37,836 bases of DNA from Candidatus Methylacidiphilales bacterium (GTDB lineage Bacteria; Verrucomicrobiota; Verrucomicrobiia; Methylacidiphilales; JAAUTS01): positions 1 through 37,836 of the forward strand of contig JAQTNW010000034.1 in assembly GCA_028713655.1 (NCBI GenBank). Reading direction: 5' to 3'. The position numbers were made by a program, and so were the translations under genes. How positions within the stretch are numbered: the stretch's first letter is position 1; each line of letters starts with the position of its first letter. The notes under the pieces are model-generated. The model searched no databases and was not told the DNA's origin. It was given only the letters and a program-made list of their open reading frames with translations. Below are positions 1 through 8,480 of this stretch, in pieces.

Positions 1-2
1 TC

Positions 3-1469
3 GAACATTTCGCTGTCCGTTCAGTTTTGACGGCTGCCTATGCCAGCACGGTGGCCACGCCGGACACAACGGTCGGACTGCAGGTGAGCATGACCGGGCT
101 GGACGCGGCCACCATCGACACCATTTCAAGCCAGGATCAGGCCAATGACACATTGCTCGCTTTCGTCAACGGCGAGATCATGTCCATCGGCACCGTGACG
201 CCTCTGGGCGGCGGCGTTTACAAACTTTTCCCGTTGCGCGCCAGGTTCAACACCAGCCAGCAGAATCATGCCATCGGTGATGAGGTCTGGTTGATCCGCC
301 GCGATCAATTGAAAGCGCTGACCAATACCAGCTTTGTTGCCGCTCTGACGCGCTACTTCAAACTGCAGCCCAAGACCCTACGCGCGACGGTTGATTTGTC
401 TCTCTGCTCGGCGATCAATTATTCCTTCACTGGCAATGGCCTGGGAGCTGTCGCTGGCCTGGCTCTGACCACTGCAGCATCCCTGCAGACGGATGGATCG
501 ATCCTTGCCAAGGTGTTTGCTTCATGGACCGCGTTCACCGATCCCGAAGTCGCGCTCTATGAGGTAGGCATCCAGCCTGCGGGCGGAACGTGGGACAATA
601 AGACGGTTTCGAGCAATACGGCGGATTGGGTTGTACTGCCCAATGTCGTGTACTCTGTCCGCGTGCGCGCCATCTCGATTTATGGTGAGCGGTTCCCGTG
701 GAGCACCACAGCTACGATCACCAGCGCCAAGGACACCACGGCCCCCGGCGTCTGCACCGGCCTGGCTGCGGTCGGAGCACTCCGCGTGATTCAGGTTTCG
801 TGGACAAACCCAACCGACACGGATTTGAATTATATCGAGGTGTGGGAATCCTCCACCAATAACATCAGCGCCGCCGCATTGATAGCCAAAGTTTACACAA
901 CCAGCTTCGCTCGCGCCGGTCTCTCGCCTGGCGTCACGCGGTACTATTGGGTGCGTGCTGTCGATACCAGCGGGAACATCGGGACTTATTCTTCCGGAAC
1001 CACGGCAGGCGTTGCGGGGACAACGCAGTTGACCGGTACCAGCGATCTCGACACCTATGCAGTGCAAAGCCAGAATATCGCGCCTGGAGCCATCACAGGG
1101 ATCGCCTCCGCTGGGGCGAATGATACAGGTGGCGGTCAACTGAAAACCATCTCCGTTGCTTTAACAACATCTGGCGGTACTGTCCTATTATGGGGTAATC
1201 TGAGTGGTAAAGTTCAAGGCTGCTCCTCCGGAGTATCGTTTTCAATAAATTGGAAAGTGAAAGAAACCGGTTCCGGAACCACCATTTACAGTCAGTCAGT
1301 TGATTATTGGCCCACTGCGAGCACTCACTTTCCGAATCGCTGCATCGCCCTTGCCTTGGGCAACTTCACCGGCACAAAAACATTTGAGTTCTCTGCCCAG
1401 TGCAGTCTTAACTGGGTAACAAGCCCTGCCGTCAGGTTGGATGTCTTTGTGATGGAGATGAAAAAATGA
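3..1469 (+). CDS. Phage tail tip / host-specificity-like protein, 5' truncated
   Basis: The reading frame is open to the left edge of the window, so this is the C-terminal part (about 488 residues visible) of a larger protein. The first ~110 residues have the flavour of the C-terminal region of gpJ/GTA-type tail proteins: a segment like 'AFVNGEIMSIGTVTPLGGG' followed by a basic 'GDEVWLIRRD' stretch. Two fibronectin type III-like repeats follow, roughly residues 160-330 (aromatic motifs such as YSVRVRAIS and YYWVRAVD), and then a Gly/Ser/Thr-rich beta segment. In phages such proteins sit at the tail tip and contact the host surface. The last four bases overlap the next gene (ATGA), which is typical of a tail operon. 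The assignment rests on domain style, not on a strong catalytic motif. Confidence 0.7.
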   Translation, partial: EHFAVRSVLTAAYASTVATPDTTVGLQVSMTGLDAATIDTISSQDQANDTLLAFVNGEIMSIGTVTPLGGGVYKLFPLRARFNTSQQNHAIGDEVWLIRRDQLKALTNTSFVAALTRYFKLQPKTLRATVDLSLCSAINYSFTGNGLGAVAGLALTTAASLQTDGSILAKVFASWTAFTDPEVALYEVGIQPAGGTWDNKTVSSNTADWVVLPNVVYSVRVRAISIYGERFPWSTTATITSAKDTTAPGVCTGLAAVGALRVIQVSWTNPTDTDLNYIEVWESSTNNISAAALIAKVYTTSFARAGLSPGVTRYYWVRAVDTSGNIGTYSSGTTAGVAGTTQLTGTSDLDTYAVQSQNIAPGAITGIASAGANDTGGGQLKTISVALTTSGGTVLLWGNLSGKVQGCSSGVSFSINWKVKETGSGTTIYSQSVDYWPTASTHFPNRCIALALGNFTGTKTFEFSAQCSLNWVTSPAVRLDVFVMEMKK

Positions 1470-1993
1470 ACTACGTGGTGGTTGATTCTCAGGGAAACGT
1501 TCTCCGCTCTGGAACTTGCCAAGCCATCGATTTTCAGGCCCAGGCAGGTACAGGCGAGACAGTCATGGAAGGCACGCAAGATCAATACCAGTCCAGTGAT
1601 GCACAGGGCGACCTGGCTACCATTAAAACCATGCTCAAAGCCCAGGTGGATGCCATCATTGAAACCCGCCGCCAGGCTTTGGTGACACCAGGCACTGTGA
1701 TGCAGCTCGTTTATGGGATGAAGAAACTCGAAGCCTACGTCCTGAGCACCTTGCCCACCATTCCTGACCAGTCCACAGCCGAGGTCGCATTCCCGTTGCT
1801 GGCGAAGGAAGCCGCAGCCAGAGGCATCGCCCTTCAAGACATGGCCGCGCTGGTGGATTCAGCCAATGAAGCTTTCCGAACCGCGATGGCCGATCTGGAG
1901 GTTTTGCGCTTCGAAACCAAAGCCGCCATCGACGCTGCAGCCGATGAGGCTGCTGCCCGGACGGCTCTTTCTGCGCTTTTAGGGCCCACTTAA
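1466..1993 (+). CDS. Small phage tail-associated protein (tail-fibre assembly-like)
   Basis: This 175-residue protein is translationally coupled to the tail-tip gene by a 4-bp ATGA overlap. The N-terminus (MNYVVVDSQGNVLRSG) reads as a short beta-rich domain. The remainder is Ala/Glu-rich and helical, with repeated patterns such as AQVDAIIETRRQAL and AKEAAARGIAL. This layout resembles small accessory proteins encoded after tail fibre or tail-tip genes (tail-fibre assembly or DUF4376-like), but no diagnostic motif is present. No signal peptide or membrane segment is seen. A strong hairpin lies directly after the stop codon, suggesting this is the last gene of the phage transcript. Function is inferred from position and style only. 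Confidence 0.5.
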   Translation: MNYVVVDSQGNVLRSGTCQAIDFQAQAGTGETVMEGTQDQYQSSDAQGDLATIKTMLKAQVDAIIETRRQALVTPGTVMQLVYGMKKLEAYVLSTLPTIPDQSTAEVAFPLLAKEAAARGIALQDMAALVDSANEAFRTAMADLEVLRFETKAAIDAAADEAAARTALSALLGPT

Positions 1994-1997
1994 AGCG

Positions 1998-2040
1998 GCC
2001 CTGCGCTTGCCGTGCAGAGACTCTGCAGGGCACGTTCTTT
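1998..2040 (+). terminator. Probable transcription terminator of the phage tail operon
   Basis: Five bases after the stop codon two alternative stems overlap. One is the near-perfect hairpin TGCAGAG-A-CTCTGCA (2013-2027). The other is an outer pairing of GCCCTGC (1998-2004) with GCAGGGC (2025-2031). A short T-rich stretch (TTCTTT) follows. The two pairings share bases and cannot both form fully. Placement at the end of the tail genes and before nuoI fits termination. Confidence 0.45.
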
Positions 2041-2058
2041 GACAGCTTAGACGGGGTG

Positions 2059-2092
2059 AAAAGTATCAAACCTCTGTCAAAAAGTACCAAAC
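2059..2092. repeat. Two 13-bp direct repeats in the phage/nuo junction
   Basis: AAAAGTATCAAAC (2059-2071) and AAAAGTACCAAAC (2080-2092) differ at one position and are spaced by 21 bp, two helical turns. They lie in the non-coding strip between the phage module and nuoI. Repeated blocks of this style occur at the ends of IS21-family elements and at phage operators; no transposase gene is present here, so the origin is undecided. Confidence 0.5.
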
Positions 2093-2152
2093 TCGCCGTC
2101 GCGCTACAAATGGCGTTGCAACGGGGCATAACTTCAGTAGTTTTCATGCGGT

Positions 2153-2725
2153 ATGATTGTACGCCGTCCGACATTAACATGGTTCGAATCCCTGTATTTT
2201 CCGTCCCTGATTGCGGGACTGGCCATTACATTCAAGCATTGGAGGAAAACGGTGCGGCAGCTTGCTTTTCCAGGAAAAGGCGACAAGCCCCGGACCTTGA
2301 TGGATTTTTCGGCCACGGGCATGGTGACGATGGAATACCCCGACGAAAAGTGGCCGATGCCCGCAGGCTACCGCGGCGCACCCACGCTCGTGAAAGACGA
2401 GGAAGGCCGGGAAAAATGCGTCAGTTGCCAGCTTTGTGAATTTGTTTGTCCGCCGCGGGCGATTAAAATCACACCGGGCGACATCCCGTCCTACAGCCCA
2501 TTTGCGAAGGTGGAAAAGGCGCCCAAGGAATTTCAAATTGACATGCTCCGCTGCATTTACTGCGGGTTGTGCGAGGAAGTCTGTCCCGAGGAGGCCATTT
2601 TTTTGAAGGCGGAATTTCCGATTTTGACGGGATACAACCGGGGCAGCATGGTGAATAACAAGCAAAAGCTTTACGAAATGGGGGGCATCACGCCGCTTCC
2701 AATCAAGAAATGGGCTGATAAGTGA
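2153..2725 (+). CDS. nuoI: NADH-quinone oxidoreductase subunit I
   Basis: NuoI carries the two [4Fe-4S] clusters (N6a/N6b) that pass electrons from the peripheral arm of complex I toward the quinone site. The 190-residue protein shows both ferredoxin motifs: Cys89, 92, 95, 99 (CVSCQLCEFVCP) and Cys134, 137, 140, 144 (CIYCGLCEEVCP). The amphipathic N-terminus typical of the family (RRPTLTW, then LYFPSLIAGLAITFKHW) is intact. The ATG at 2153 is the first possible start because a TAG stands in frame 15 bases upstream; no clear Shine-Dalgarno sequence precedes it. It begins the nuoI-J-K-L-M-N series. Unusually, phage DNA instead of nuoH lies upstream, so the gene either has its own promoter or has been separated from the rest of its operon. 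Confidence 0.97.
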   Translation: MIVRRPTLTWFESLYFPSLIAGLAITFKHWRKTVRQLAFPGKGDKPRTLMDFSATGMVTMEYPDEKWPMPAGYRGAPTLVKDEEGREKCVSCQLCEFVCPPRAIKITPGDIPSYSPFAKVEKAPKEFQIDMLRCIYCGLCEEVCPEEAIFLKAEFPILTGYNRGSMVNNKQKLYEMGGITPLPIKKWADK

Positions 2726-2759
2726 GAGCCTGACCGGGCCAGCCGTTTCAACAATTAGA

Positions 2760-2787
2760 TTGACCCGGCTTTCCCACTCCATAATTT
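2760..2787 (+). promoter_or_regulatory. Weak promoter candidate upstream of nuoJ
   Basis: In the 83-bp gap between nuoI and nuoJ there is TTGACC (2760-2765), a 16-bp spacer and TAATTT (2782-2787), 21 bp before the nuoJ start. All other nuo junctions here overlap or nearly touch, so this unusually wide gap may hold a secondary promoter. The match is modest. Confidence 0.25.
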
Positions 2788-2808
2788 TCATCGTTTAAAT
2801 TTAACGCA

Positions 2809-3312
2809 ATGGAAGCTTTGTTTTTTTGGATATTTGCAGCGGGGCTGATCGTTTCGGCCTGCGCTGTGGTTCTGAACCGGAACCCGGTTGCCTCCGCGCT
2901 TTCGCTGGTGGTGGCCTTTGGGTTTCTGGCGGCGCTATTCCTCACATTGGAAGCATTCTTCCTGGCTGTGGTGCAAATCATCGTGTACGCGGGCGCGGTC
3001 ATGGTGCTGTTTTTGTTCATCATCATGCTGCTGGATATTCAGGCGGCGGCTCGGCGCCCGTTTCCTTATCTGCAACTGGTTTTTGTGGCGGTGGTTTCCG
3101 GGGCCTTTGGCTTTATTTTTCTCCGGGTTCTTTCCGGCATGCCCCACACCCAGGAGCCGCTGCATTGGGGCCGGCAACAGGTCGCGTTCGGCGCCAAGGA
3201 AGTGGGCAATCTGCTTTTTTCAAAATACATCCTGCCGTTTGAAATCACGGCCGTACTGCTGCTGGTGGCGACCCTGGGTGTCATCCTTCTGAGCAAACGG
3301 GAGGTGAAATGA
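2809..3312 (+). CDS. nuoJ: NADH-quinone oxidoreductase subunit J
   Basis: This 167-residue membrane protein has the five-helix layout of NuoJ: hydrophobic segments near residues 3-22, 28-48, 53-76, 85-107 and 138-162. The highly conserved third helix ([20 protein letters not shown]) contains the Tyr-Ala-Gly that forms the pi-bulge involved in coupling in complex I. It is part of the proton-translocating membrane arm. The gene follows nuoI by 83 bp and its stop overlaps the nuoK start by ATGA, indicating translational coupling. The start ATG has no obvious ribosome-binding site. Confidence 0.95.
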   Translation: MEALFFWIFAAGLIVSACAVVLNRNPVASALSLVVAFGFLAALFLTLEAFFLAVVQIIVYAGAVMVLFLFIIMLLDIQAAARRPFPYLQLVFVAVVSGAFGFIFLRVLSGMPHTQEPLHWGRQQVAFGAKEVGNLLFSKYILPFEITAVLLLVATLGVILLSKREVK

Positions 3313-3632
3313 ACGCGCTGGCTGAAGTCACCCTGAACCATTACCTGGTTTTGAGCGGCATCCTTTTCACCATCGGCATGGCCGGGGTGATGTTGCGCCG
3401 CAGCATTCTGGTGATCTACATGTGCCTGGAACTCATGTTGAATGCGGCCAACCTGGCGCTGGTCGCCTTCAGCCGCTTTGCCGAACATCCCAATCTCAAC
3501 GGCCACATGATGGTTTTTTTCATCATCACAGTCGCGGCGGCTGAAGTGGCGGTGGGCCTGGCGCTGATCGTCGCATTGTTCCGCCTCCGCCAAACCACCA
3601 GCATCAGCGACCTGACCACCCTGAAATTTTAA
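3309..3632 (+). CDS. nuoK: NADH-quinone oxidoreductase subunit K
   Basis: NuoK is a small three-helix subunit (107 residues here, usual about 100) with the two buried glutamates needed for proton translocation. Both are visible: Glu41 in [13 protein letters not shown] and Glu79 in [14 protein letters not shown]. The order nuoJ-nuoK-nuoL is the canonical one. The start overlaps the nuoJ stop by four bases, and nuoL begins three bases after the stop. Confidence 0.96.
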   Translation: MNALAEVTLNHYLVLSGILFTIGMAGVMLRRSILVIYMCLELMLNAANLALVAFSRFAEHPNLNGHMMVFFIITVAAAEVAVGLALIVALFRLRQTTSISDLTTLKF

Positions 3633-3635
3633 GCC

Positions 3636-5435
3636 ATGAACTGGATTGTCTTACTTCCCCCCCTGCTGGCCGCCGTTGCCATCACGCTTCTCCTGCACCC
3701 GCTCAAAAAAGTGTCCGTCCTGGTTTCCATTCTGGCCTGCGCGGTTTCTTTTGCGGCGGCCCTGAAAATATTTTTTTCCGGGGACGCGGCGCTGATGTCT
3801 TCGGTCACCTGGGTCGATCTGCCCGGCCTGCGGGTCGAGATCGGCGGTTCGAGCGACCGGCTTGCCAGCCTCATGCTGTTGGTGGTTTCGGGAGTCGGGC
3901 TGTGCATCCACATTTTCGCCTACGGCTACATGGCGGAAGATCCGGGGCTGTCCCGCTTTTTTGCCAAGCTCAGTTTTTTCATGTTTTCCATGCTGGGCAT
4001 CGTTCTGGCGAACAATCTCATCATGATGTACATTTTCTGGGAACTGGTGGGATTGAGCTCCTATTTCCTGATCGGGTTCTGGTTCCAGCGCCCCAGCGCC
4101 GCAGAGGCCGCCAAGAAGGCCTTTATTGTCAACCGCATCGGGGACTTTGGCTTTCTGCTCGGCATCCTCGGAGTCTGGGCGGCATGGCACTCGCTGGATT
4201 TTGCCGAGCTTCAAAGCCGCGCATTGCCGGGCAGTGTGGCCGGCTGGAGCGCCACGCTGATTGCGCTGGGATTGTTCATGGGCTGCGTGGGCAAATCCGC
4301 CCAGTTGCCGCTGCATGTCTGGCTGCCTGACGCGATGGAAGGCCCGACGCCCGTGTCGGCCTTGATCCACGCAGCCACGATGGTTGCCGCCGGCGTTTAT
4401 ATGCTTTGCCGCGTGTTTTTCATCCTCCAACTGAGCACCCACGCTTTGGCTGTTATTTCGGTGGTAGGTGTTTCAACGGCGGTTTTTGCGGCCGTCATTG
4501 CCACGCAGCAGAACGACATCAAGCGCATCCTGGCCTATTCCACGCTGTCCCAGCTTGGGTACATGGTCATGGCCGTCGGGCTTTCGGCGACCACGGCCGC
4601 CATGTTTCATCTGACGACGCACGCCTTTTTCAAGGCCCTGCTGTTCCTTGCCGCCGGTTCTCTGATCCACTCGTTGCATCATGAGCAGGACATCTGGAAA
4701 ATGGGCGGGTTGCGAAAAAAGATGCCGGTGACATTTTGGACGTTTTTAATCGGCACGCTTGCGTTGACGGGTTTTCCGCTGTTGGCTGGATTTTGGAGCA
4801 AGGACGCGATTTTGACGGCGGCCTTTCATCAGAACATCGTGATTTTTTCAATGGCGGTTTTTACGGCGGGATTGACGGCCTATTATATGTTCCGCCTCTT
4901 CACGGTCGCGTTTTTGGGGTCGCCCCGTTCGGATGTTGTTTCCCATGCCCACGAATCCCCGGCAGTGATGACGATTCCGCTGCTGGTTCTTGCGGTGCTT
5001 TCCATTGCGGGCGGCTATCTGGGAATCGAGGAATATCTCAGGCACGGTTCCTTGCCCGGCCATGAAGAGGGGGCGGGGGCGGTGATGGGTCTTTCGGTTG
5101 CCGTCTTTACCATCGGAGCGCTGGCCGCGTGGTTGCTGTTCAGGCGTTCCACTGGGGAACCTTTTATAATCACGCTGCTTGCCCGGAAATTTTATATCGA
5201 CGAGATTTATGATGCGGTTTTTGTCGAGGGGCAGCAGTTGTTGGCCCGTCTTTTCAACTGGTTTGACAAGTGGGTGATCGGCGGGATGCTGGTCCGGGGC
5301 ACGGCCGTGGCTGGAACCATCACGGGCGAGGTGCTCCGGCTCTTCCAGGGCGGCAGTTTGCAGGCGTATGCCGTCCTTTTCATCCTCGGTGTTATTTTTG
5401 TCTGTTACTGGATTTTAATCCGTCCCTTTGTATGA
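3636..5435 (+). CDS. nuoL: NADH-quinone oxidoreductase subunit L
   Basis: NuoL is the distal antiporter-like proton pump of complex I with a long lateral helix. The 599-residue length is normal. The key charged residues of the antiporter fold are present: Glu136 (FWELVGLSSYF), Lys220 (GCVGKSAQLPLHVWLPDAM), His245 (SALIHAATMVAAGVYM), and His330/Lys333 (TTHAFFKALLFL). About 14-16 hydrophobic segments run through the protein and the C-terminal ~100 residues contain the lateral helix and final anchor. The start lies three bases after nuoK. The end overlaps nuoM by ATGA. Confidence 0.97.
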   Translation: MNWIVLLPPLLAAVAITLLLHPLKKVSVLVSILACAVSFAAALKIFFSGDAALMSSVTWVDLPGLRVEIGGSSDRLASLMLLVVSGVGLCIHIFAYGYMAEDPGLSRFFAKLSFFMFSMLGIVLANNLIMMYIFWELVGLSSYFLIGFWFQRPSAAEAAKKAFIVNRIGDFGFLLGILGVWAAWHSLDFAELQSRALPGSVAGWSATLIALGLFMGCVGKSAQLPLHVWLPDAMEGPTPVSALIHAATMVAAGVYMLCRVFFILQLSTHALAVISVVGVSTAVFAAVIATQQNDIKRILAYSTLSQLGYMVMAVGLSATTAAMFHLTTHAFFKALLFLAAGSLIHSLHHEQDIWKMGGLRKKMPVTFWTFLIGTLALTGFPLLAGFWSKDAILTAAFHQNIVIFSMAVFTAGLTAYYMFRLFTVAFLGSPRSDVVSHAHESPAVMTIPLLVLAVLSIAGGYLGIEEYLRHGSLPGHEEGAGAVMGLSVAVFTIGALAAWLLFRRSTGEPFIITLLARKFYIDEIYDAVFVEGQQLLARLFNWFDKWVIGGMLVRGTAVAGTITGEVLRLFQGGSLQAYAVLFILGVIFVCYWILIRPFV

Positions 5436-6898
5436 GCCATTTGATCCTTTTCATGTTGTTGTCGCCCTTGGTCGCTTGCGTGGGCATTGTTTGCGGCCTG
5501 CCGGAAAAACGCACGGCGATGGCCTCTGTCCTGGCCAATCTCGTTGCGGTGCTGATTCTGGCGTTTGGCTTTCAAACGGGCGCCGGTGGATACCAGTTTG
5601 TCAGTTCATTTCCCGCGATCCAACTGCCGGGCTTTTTCAACATCACGTTCAAGGTCGGGGTGGATGGGCTGGCTTTGCCGATGGTTTTGTTGACGTCCCT
5701 GGTCTCGACCGCGGCCGTGGCGCTGGCGCCCGAAAACATCCGCCGCCGCCGCGAGTTTTACATCTGCATTTTGCTGGTTGTTTTCGGCGCGCTGGGCGCG
5801 TTTTTCTCAATCGACCTGTTCTTCCTTTATGTCTTCCACGAGGTGGCGCTGATTCCGACCTTCCTGCTGATCGGAATCTGGGGCGGTGTGGACCGCAAAT
5901 TTGCCGCCACCCAGTTGACATTGTATCTGGCTGCGGGGAGCCTCGTGTTGCTGGCGGGGTTGCTGGCCTTTTATTTTGCCCTGCCGGCCGATGCGCGCAG
6001 TTTTGACCTGGAGGCGATCCGCCAGACCCTGGCGGCACGGCCATTTTCAAATTCGGCGCAAAGCGTCATTTATCCGCTGCTTCTGGCCGGTTTTGGCATC
6101 TTGGTGTCGCTCTTTCCCTTCCACACCTGGGCGCCGGCCGGATATGCGGCGGCCCCGACTCCGGCGGCCATGCTGCATGCGGGCGTGTTGAAAAAATTCG
6201 GGCTCTACGGCCTGCTGCGGCTTGCGGTGCCGTTTTTGCCGTTTGGAATGCAGCAATACATGAATGTGCTGCTGTTGTTGTTGCTGGCCAATGTGATTTA
6301 TGTCGGGCTGGTGACGATCAACCAAAAGGAACTGAATTACATGCTGGGTTATTCCAGCGTCATGCACATGGGCTTTTTGTTTCTCGGGTTGGCGGCCTTG
6401 AATGAGATTGGATTGACAGGCCTTGTGCTATTGATGGTGGCCCACGGATTGAGCGTGGCGCTTTTATTCGGACTTTCCGGCGAGATTCGCGCGCGGACCG
6501 GTTCGACGCGTTTCAGCGAGTTGGGCGGGTTGGCCCAAAAAACTCCGATCCTGGCATTTTTGTTTATTTTTGCGGGGCTGGCCTCGCTGGGAATGCCCGG
6601 CTTGGGCAATTTTTCCGGCGAGATTCTGATTTTTTTCGGAGCCTGGGCGAAATATCCCTATGTGGCGATTCTGGCCGTCTGGGGTGTTGTGATCTCGGCG
6701 GTCTATGTGTTGCGGGCTGTTGGCAGCATTTTCTTCGGTGACCTGCTCCCGTCCCTGCACGAGGCCGGGGATGTACTGAAATGGGCGCAACGCTGGCCGT
6801 TTGTGCTTTTGTCCGTATCGCTTCTTGTGGTTGGTGTTTATCCGAAATCTCTCATGGTATTTATCAAACCGGCTGTGCAGGCCTTGCTTGGATTATGA
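5432..6898 (+). CDS. nuoM: NADH-quinone oxidoreductase subunit M (atypical channel residues)
   Basis: NuoM is the second antiporter-like pump of the membrane arm. The 488-residue start was set at the ATG that overlaps the nuoL stop; an upstream GTG in frame lies inside nuoL and is unlikely. Glu137 (YVFHEVALIPTF), Lys255 (GVLKKFGLYG) and Glu397 (NFSGEILIF) match the functional residues of the family. The normally invariant segment 'VKxPxxPFHTWLPDAH' reads 'ILVSLFPFHTWAPAGY' here (residues 223-238). The central helix-7 lysine is Leu224, the proline is Ser226, and the Pro-Asp-Ala-His is changed. The later 'K/R-R-L-I-A-Y-S-S' motif reads ELNYMLGYSS. It may be a lineage-specific NuoM variant. The gene ends with an ATGA overlap to nuoN. 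Confidence 0.94.
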   Translation: MSHLILFMLLSPLVACVGIVCGLPEKRTAMASVLANLVAVLILAFGFQTGAGGYQFVSSFPAIQLPGFFNITFKVGVDGLALPMVLLTSLVSTAAVALAPENIRRRREFYICILLVVFGALGAFFSIDLFFLYVFHEVALIPTFLLIGIWGGVDRKFAATQLTLYLAAGSLVLLAGLLAFYFALPADARSFDLEAIRQTLAARPFSNSAQSVIYPLLLAGFGILVSLFPFHTWAPAGYAAAPTPAAMLHAGVLKKFGLYGLLRLAVPFLPFGMQQYMNVLLLLLLANVIYVGLVTINQKELNYMLGYSSVMHMGFLFLGLAALNEIGLTGLVLLMVAHGLSVALLFGLSGEIRARTGSTRFSELGGLAQKTPILAFLFIFAGLASLGMPGLGNFSGEILIFFGAWAKYPYVAILAVWGVVISAVYVLRAVGSIFFGDLLPSLHEAGDVLKWAQRWPFVLLSVSLLVVGVYPKSLMVFIKPAVQALLGL

Positions 6899-8343
6899 AA
6901 CTGTTACTGATGCCCGAATTTCAACTGCTGCTCTGGGCGGTTTTGCTGCTGATTTTTGAGGCGTACCGCCCGCAGACATCGGCAAAGGTGATTGCGCGAC
7001 TTGCGATTTTTGGGGCCGCGCTGGTTTTTGCGGGGCTGTTTTGCCCGAAGCTCAATCTCGATGCCGGCTATAGTTGGGAGGGGCTTTACAAGCTCGATTC
7101 GCTGGCGGTGTTTTTCAAGGGATTTTTCCTGCTCACCCTGATTGTGGTGTTGTGGATGTCCGGTGAGTTTGTGGAAGAGCTGCCGCTGGCGCGCAACGAA
7201 TTTCTGATTTTGCCCCTGTTTCCGACGGTGGGCATGATGCTGCTGGCGTCGGCGGTCGATTTCATGACCGTGTTTGTCGCCATCGAACTGGTGACGATCT
7301 CGTTCTATATTCTGGTGGCCTATCAAAGGAATAACGCGGCCTCACTCGAGGCCGGCGCGAAATATCTGGTGATCGGCGCCCTGTCCACGGGGTTTCTTGT
7401 CTATGGGATCGCCTTTTTGTATGGCAGCGTGGGGAGTACGGCTTTCAGCGATATCCTGGGCGCGCTGGCCGTTTCCGGAAAGAGCATCAATCCGGGGCTT
7501 TTATTCGCGATGGTCCTGATTGTGACGGGCCTTGCGTTCAAGGTCTCGGCGGTTCCCTTCCATGTTTGGGCGCCGGATGTGTATCAGGGCGCCCCGACGC
7601 CGGTCACGGCGTTTCTGGCGGTGGGGAGCAAGGCTGCTGGCTTTGCGGTGTTGCTGAGGATTTTGGATCTGGACGGATTCAGTCATGCGGCGCTGGTTCC
7701 ATACTCCAGCTCCCTGCTGGTGGTGCTTGCTGGCGCTACTGTAGTGCTGGGTAATTTTGCCGCCTTGCCGCAGCGCAATATCAAGAGATTGCTGGCTTAT
7801 TCGAGCATCGGCCATGCGGGGTTTATGTTGATGGCCTTGAGCTGCCATACCGTTCGCGGAGTTGAAGCAGTGTTGATTTATCTGGTGATTTACATGCTGG
7901 CGGCCCTGCTGGCGTTTTTCGTCATTACGCTGGTTTCACGGCAGGTGGGGGGAGACGAGCTGTCGAACTATTCCGGATTGTCGCAACGCTCACCGCTGGC
8001 GGCTTTTGCCCTGCTTGTGGCTTTTGTTTCCATGGCCGGCATTCCGCCCCTGGCAGGATTTTTGGGGAAATTGGCGGTCTTTGCGGCAGTCTGGGAGACC
8101 AGGCGCTATTTCCTGCTGGCCCTGGGTATTATTTCCGCCGCTGCGGGTTTGTATTACTATCTGGGCGTGGTTCGTTCGATGTATTGGAATGAGCCGACCC
8201 GCGAGGCGCCGGCTGTTGAACTTTCATTCAGCTCCCAGATCCTGGTATGGTTTCTCACCCTGGCGCTGATCATCCTGGGTTTCTCCCAGATACCTTTGGT
8301 GGTAATCATTCGTCAGGCCTTGGGCGGCTTGAGGCACGGGTGA
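6895..8343 (+). CDS. nuoN: NADH-quinone oxidoreductase subunit N
   Basis: NuoN is the third antiporter-like pump. The start at the ATGA overlap with nuoM gives 482 residues, the usual length. Conserved features are Glu131 (VAIELVTISFYIL), Lys216 (LAFKVSAVPFHVWAPDVYQGAPTP), Lys246 (VGSKAAGFAVL) and the AYSSIGHAGFML segment near residue 302. In contrast to NuoM, the helix-7 lysine is retained. It ends the nuo series; no clear terminator follows, and the next rightward gene is more than 3.7 kb away. Confidence 0.96.
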   Translation: MKLLLMPEFQLLLWAVLLLIFEAYRPQTSAKVIARLAIFGAALVFAGLFCPKLNLDAGYSWEGLYKLDSLAVFFKGFFLLTLIVVLWMSGEFVEELPLARNEFLILPLFPTVGMMLLASAVDFMTVFVAIELVTISFYILVAYQRNNAASLEAGAKYLVIGALSTGFLVYGIAFLYGSVGSTAFSDILGALAVSGKSINPGLLFAMVLIVTGLAFKVSAVPFHVWAPDVYQGAPTPVTAFLAVGSKAAGFAVLLRILDLDGFSHAALVPYSSSLLVVLAGATVVLGNFAALPQRNIKRLLAYSSIGHAGFMLMALSCHTVRGVEAVLIYLVIYMLAALLAFFVITLVSRQVGGDELSNYSGLSQRSPLAAFALLVAFVSMAGIPPLAGFLGKLAVFAAVWETRRYFLLALGIISAAAGLYYYLGVVRSMYWNEPTREAPAVELSFSSQILVWFLTLALIILGFSQIPLVVIIRQALGGLRHG

Positions 8344-8480
8344 GGGTTCTGGGTTCTTTTGCAAAAAATCAAGCAGTGTCATCCGTTGCCAGAGCATCTT
8401 GTATTTACTCCGTCTCACGCCCATGCGTTCCGCCGCGTCGGACGAGAACCCAAACCTTTCAAAAAAAACTGTTTTGAGCG
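8344..8480. other. Intergenic strip after nuoN with no supported gene
   Basis: Between nuoN and the palindromic repeat cluster I see no convincing terminator or gene. The minus strand can be read as an uninterrupted peptide with a helix-turn-helix-like look (FSSDAAERMGVRRSKYK, around 8380-8450), but it has no proper start and runs on through the antisense of nuoN, so it is at most a gene relic. Confidence 0.3.

Noticed and set aside
2171-2210. GGTTCGAATCCC resembling the 3' end of a tRNA gene
   Set aside because: No acceptor, anticodon or D arm can be built around it, and it codes for a conserved part of NuoI. It is kept only as a possible attachment core in the junction finding.
8340-8475. 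Minus-strand peptide with helix-turn-helix look (FSSDAAERMGVRRSKYK)
   Set aside because: It has no start or stop of its own and continues through the antisense of nuoN and into repeat sequence, so it is at most a relic.
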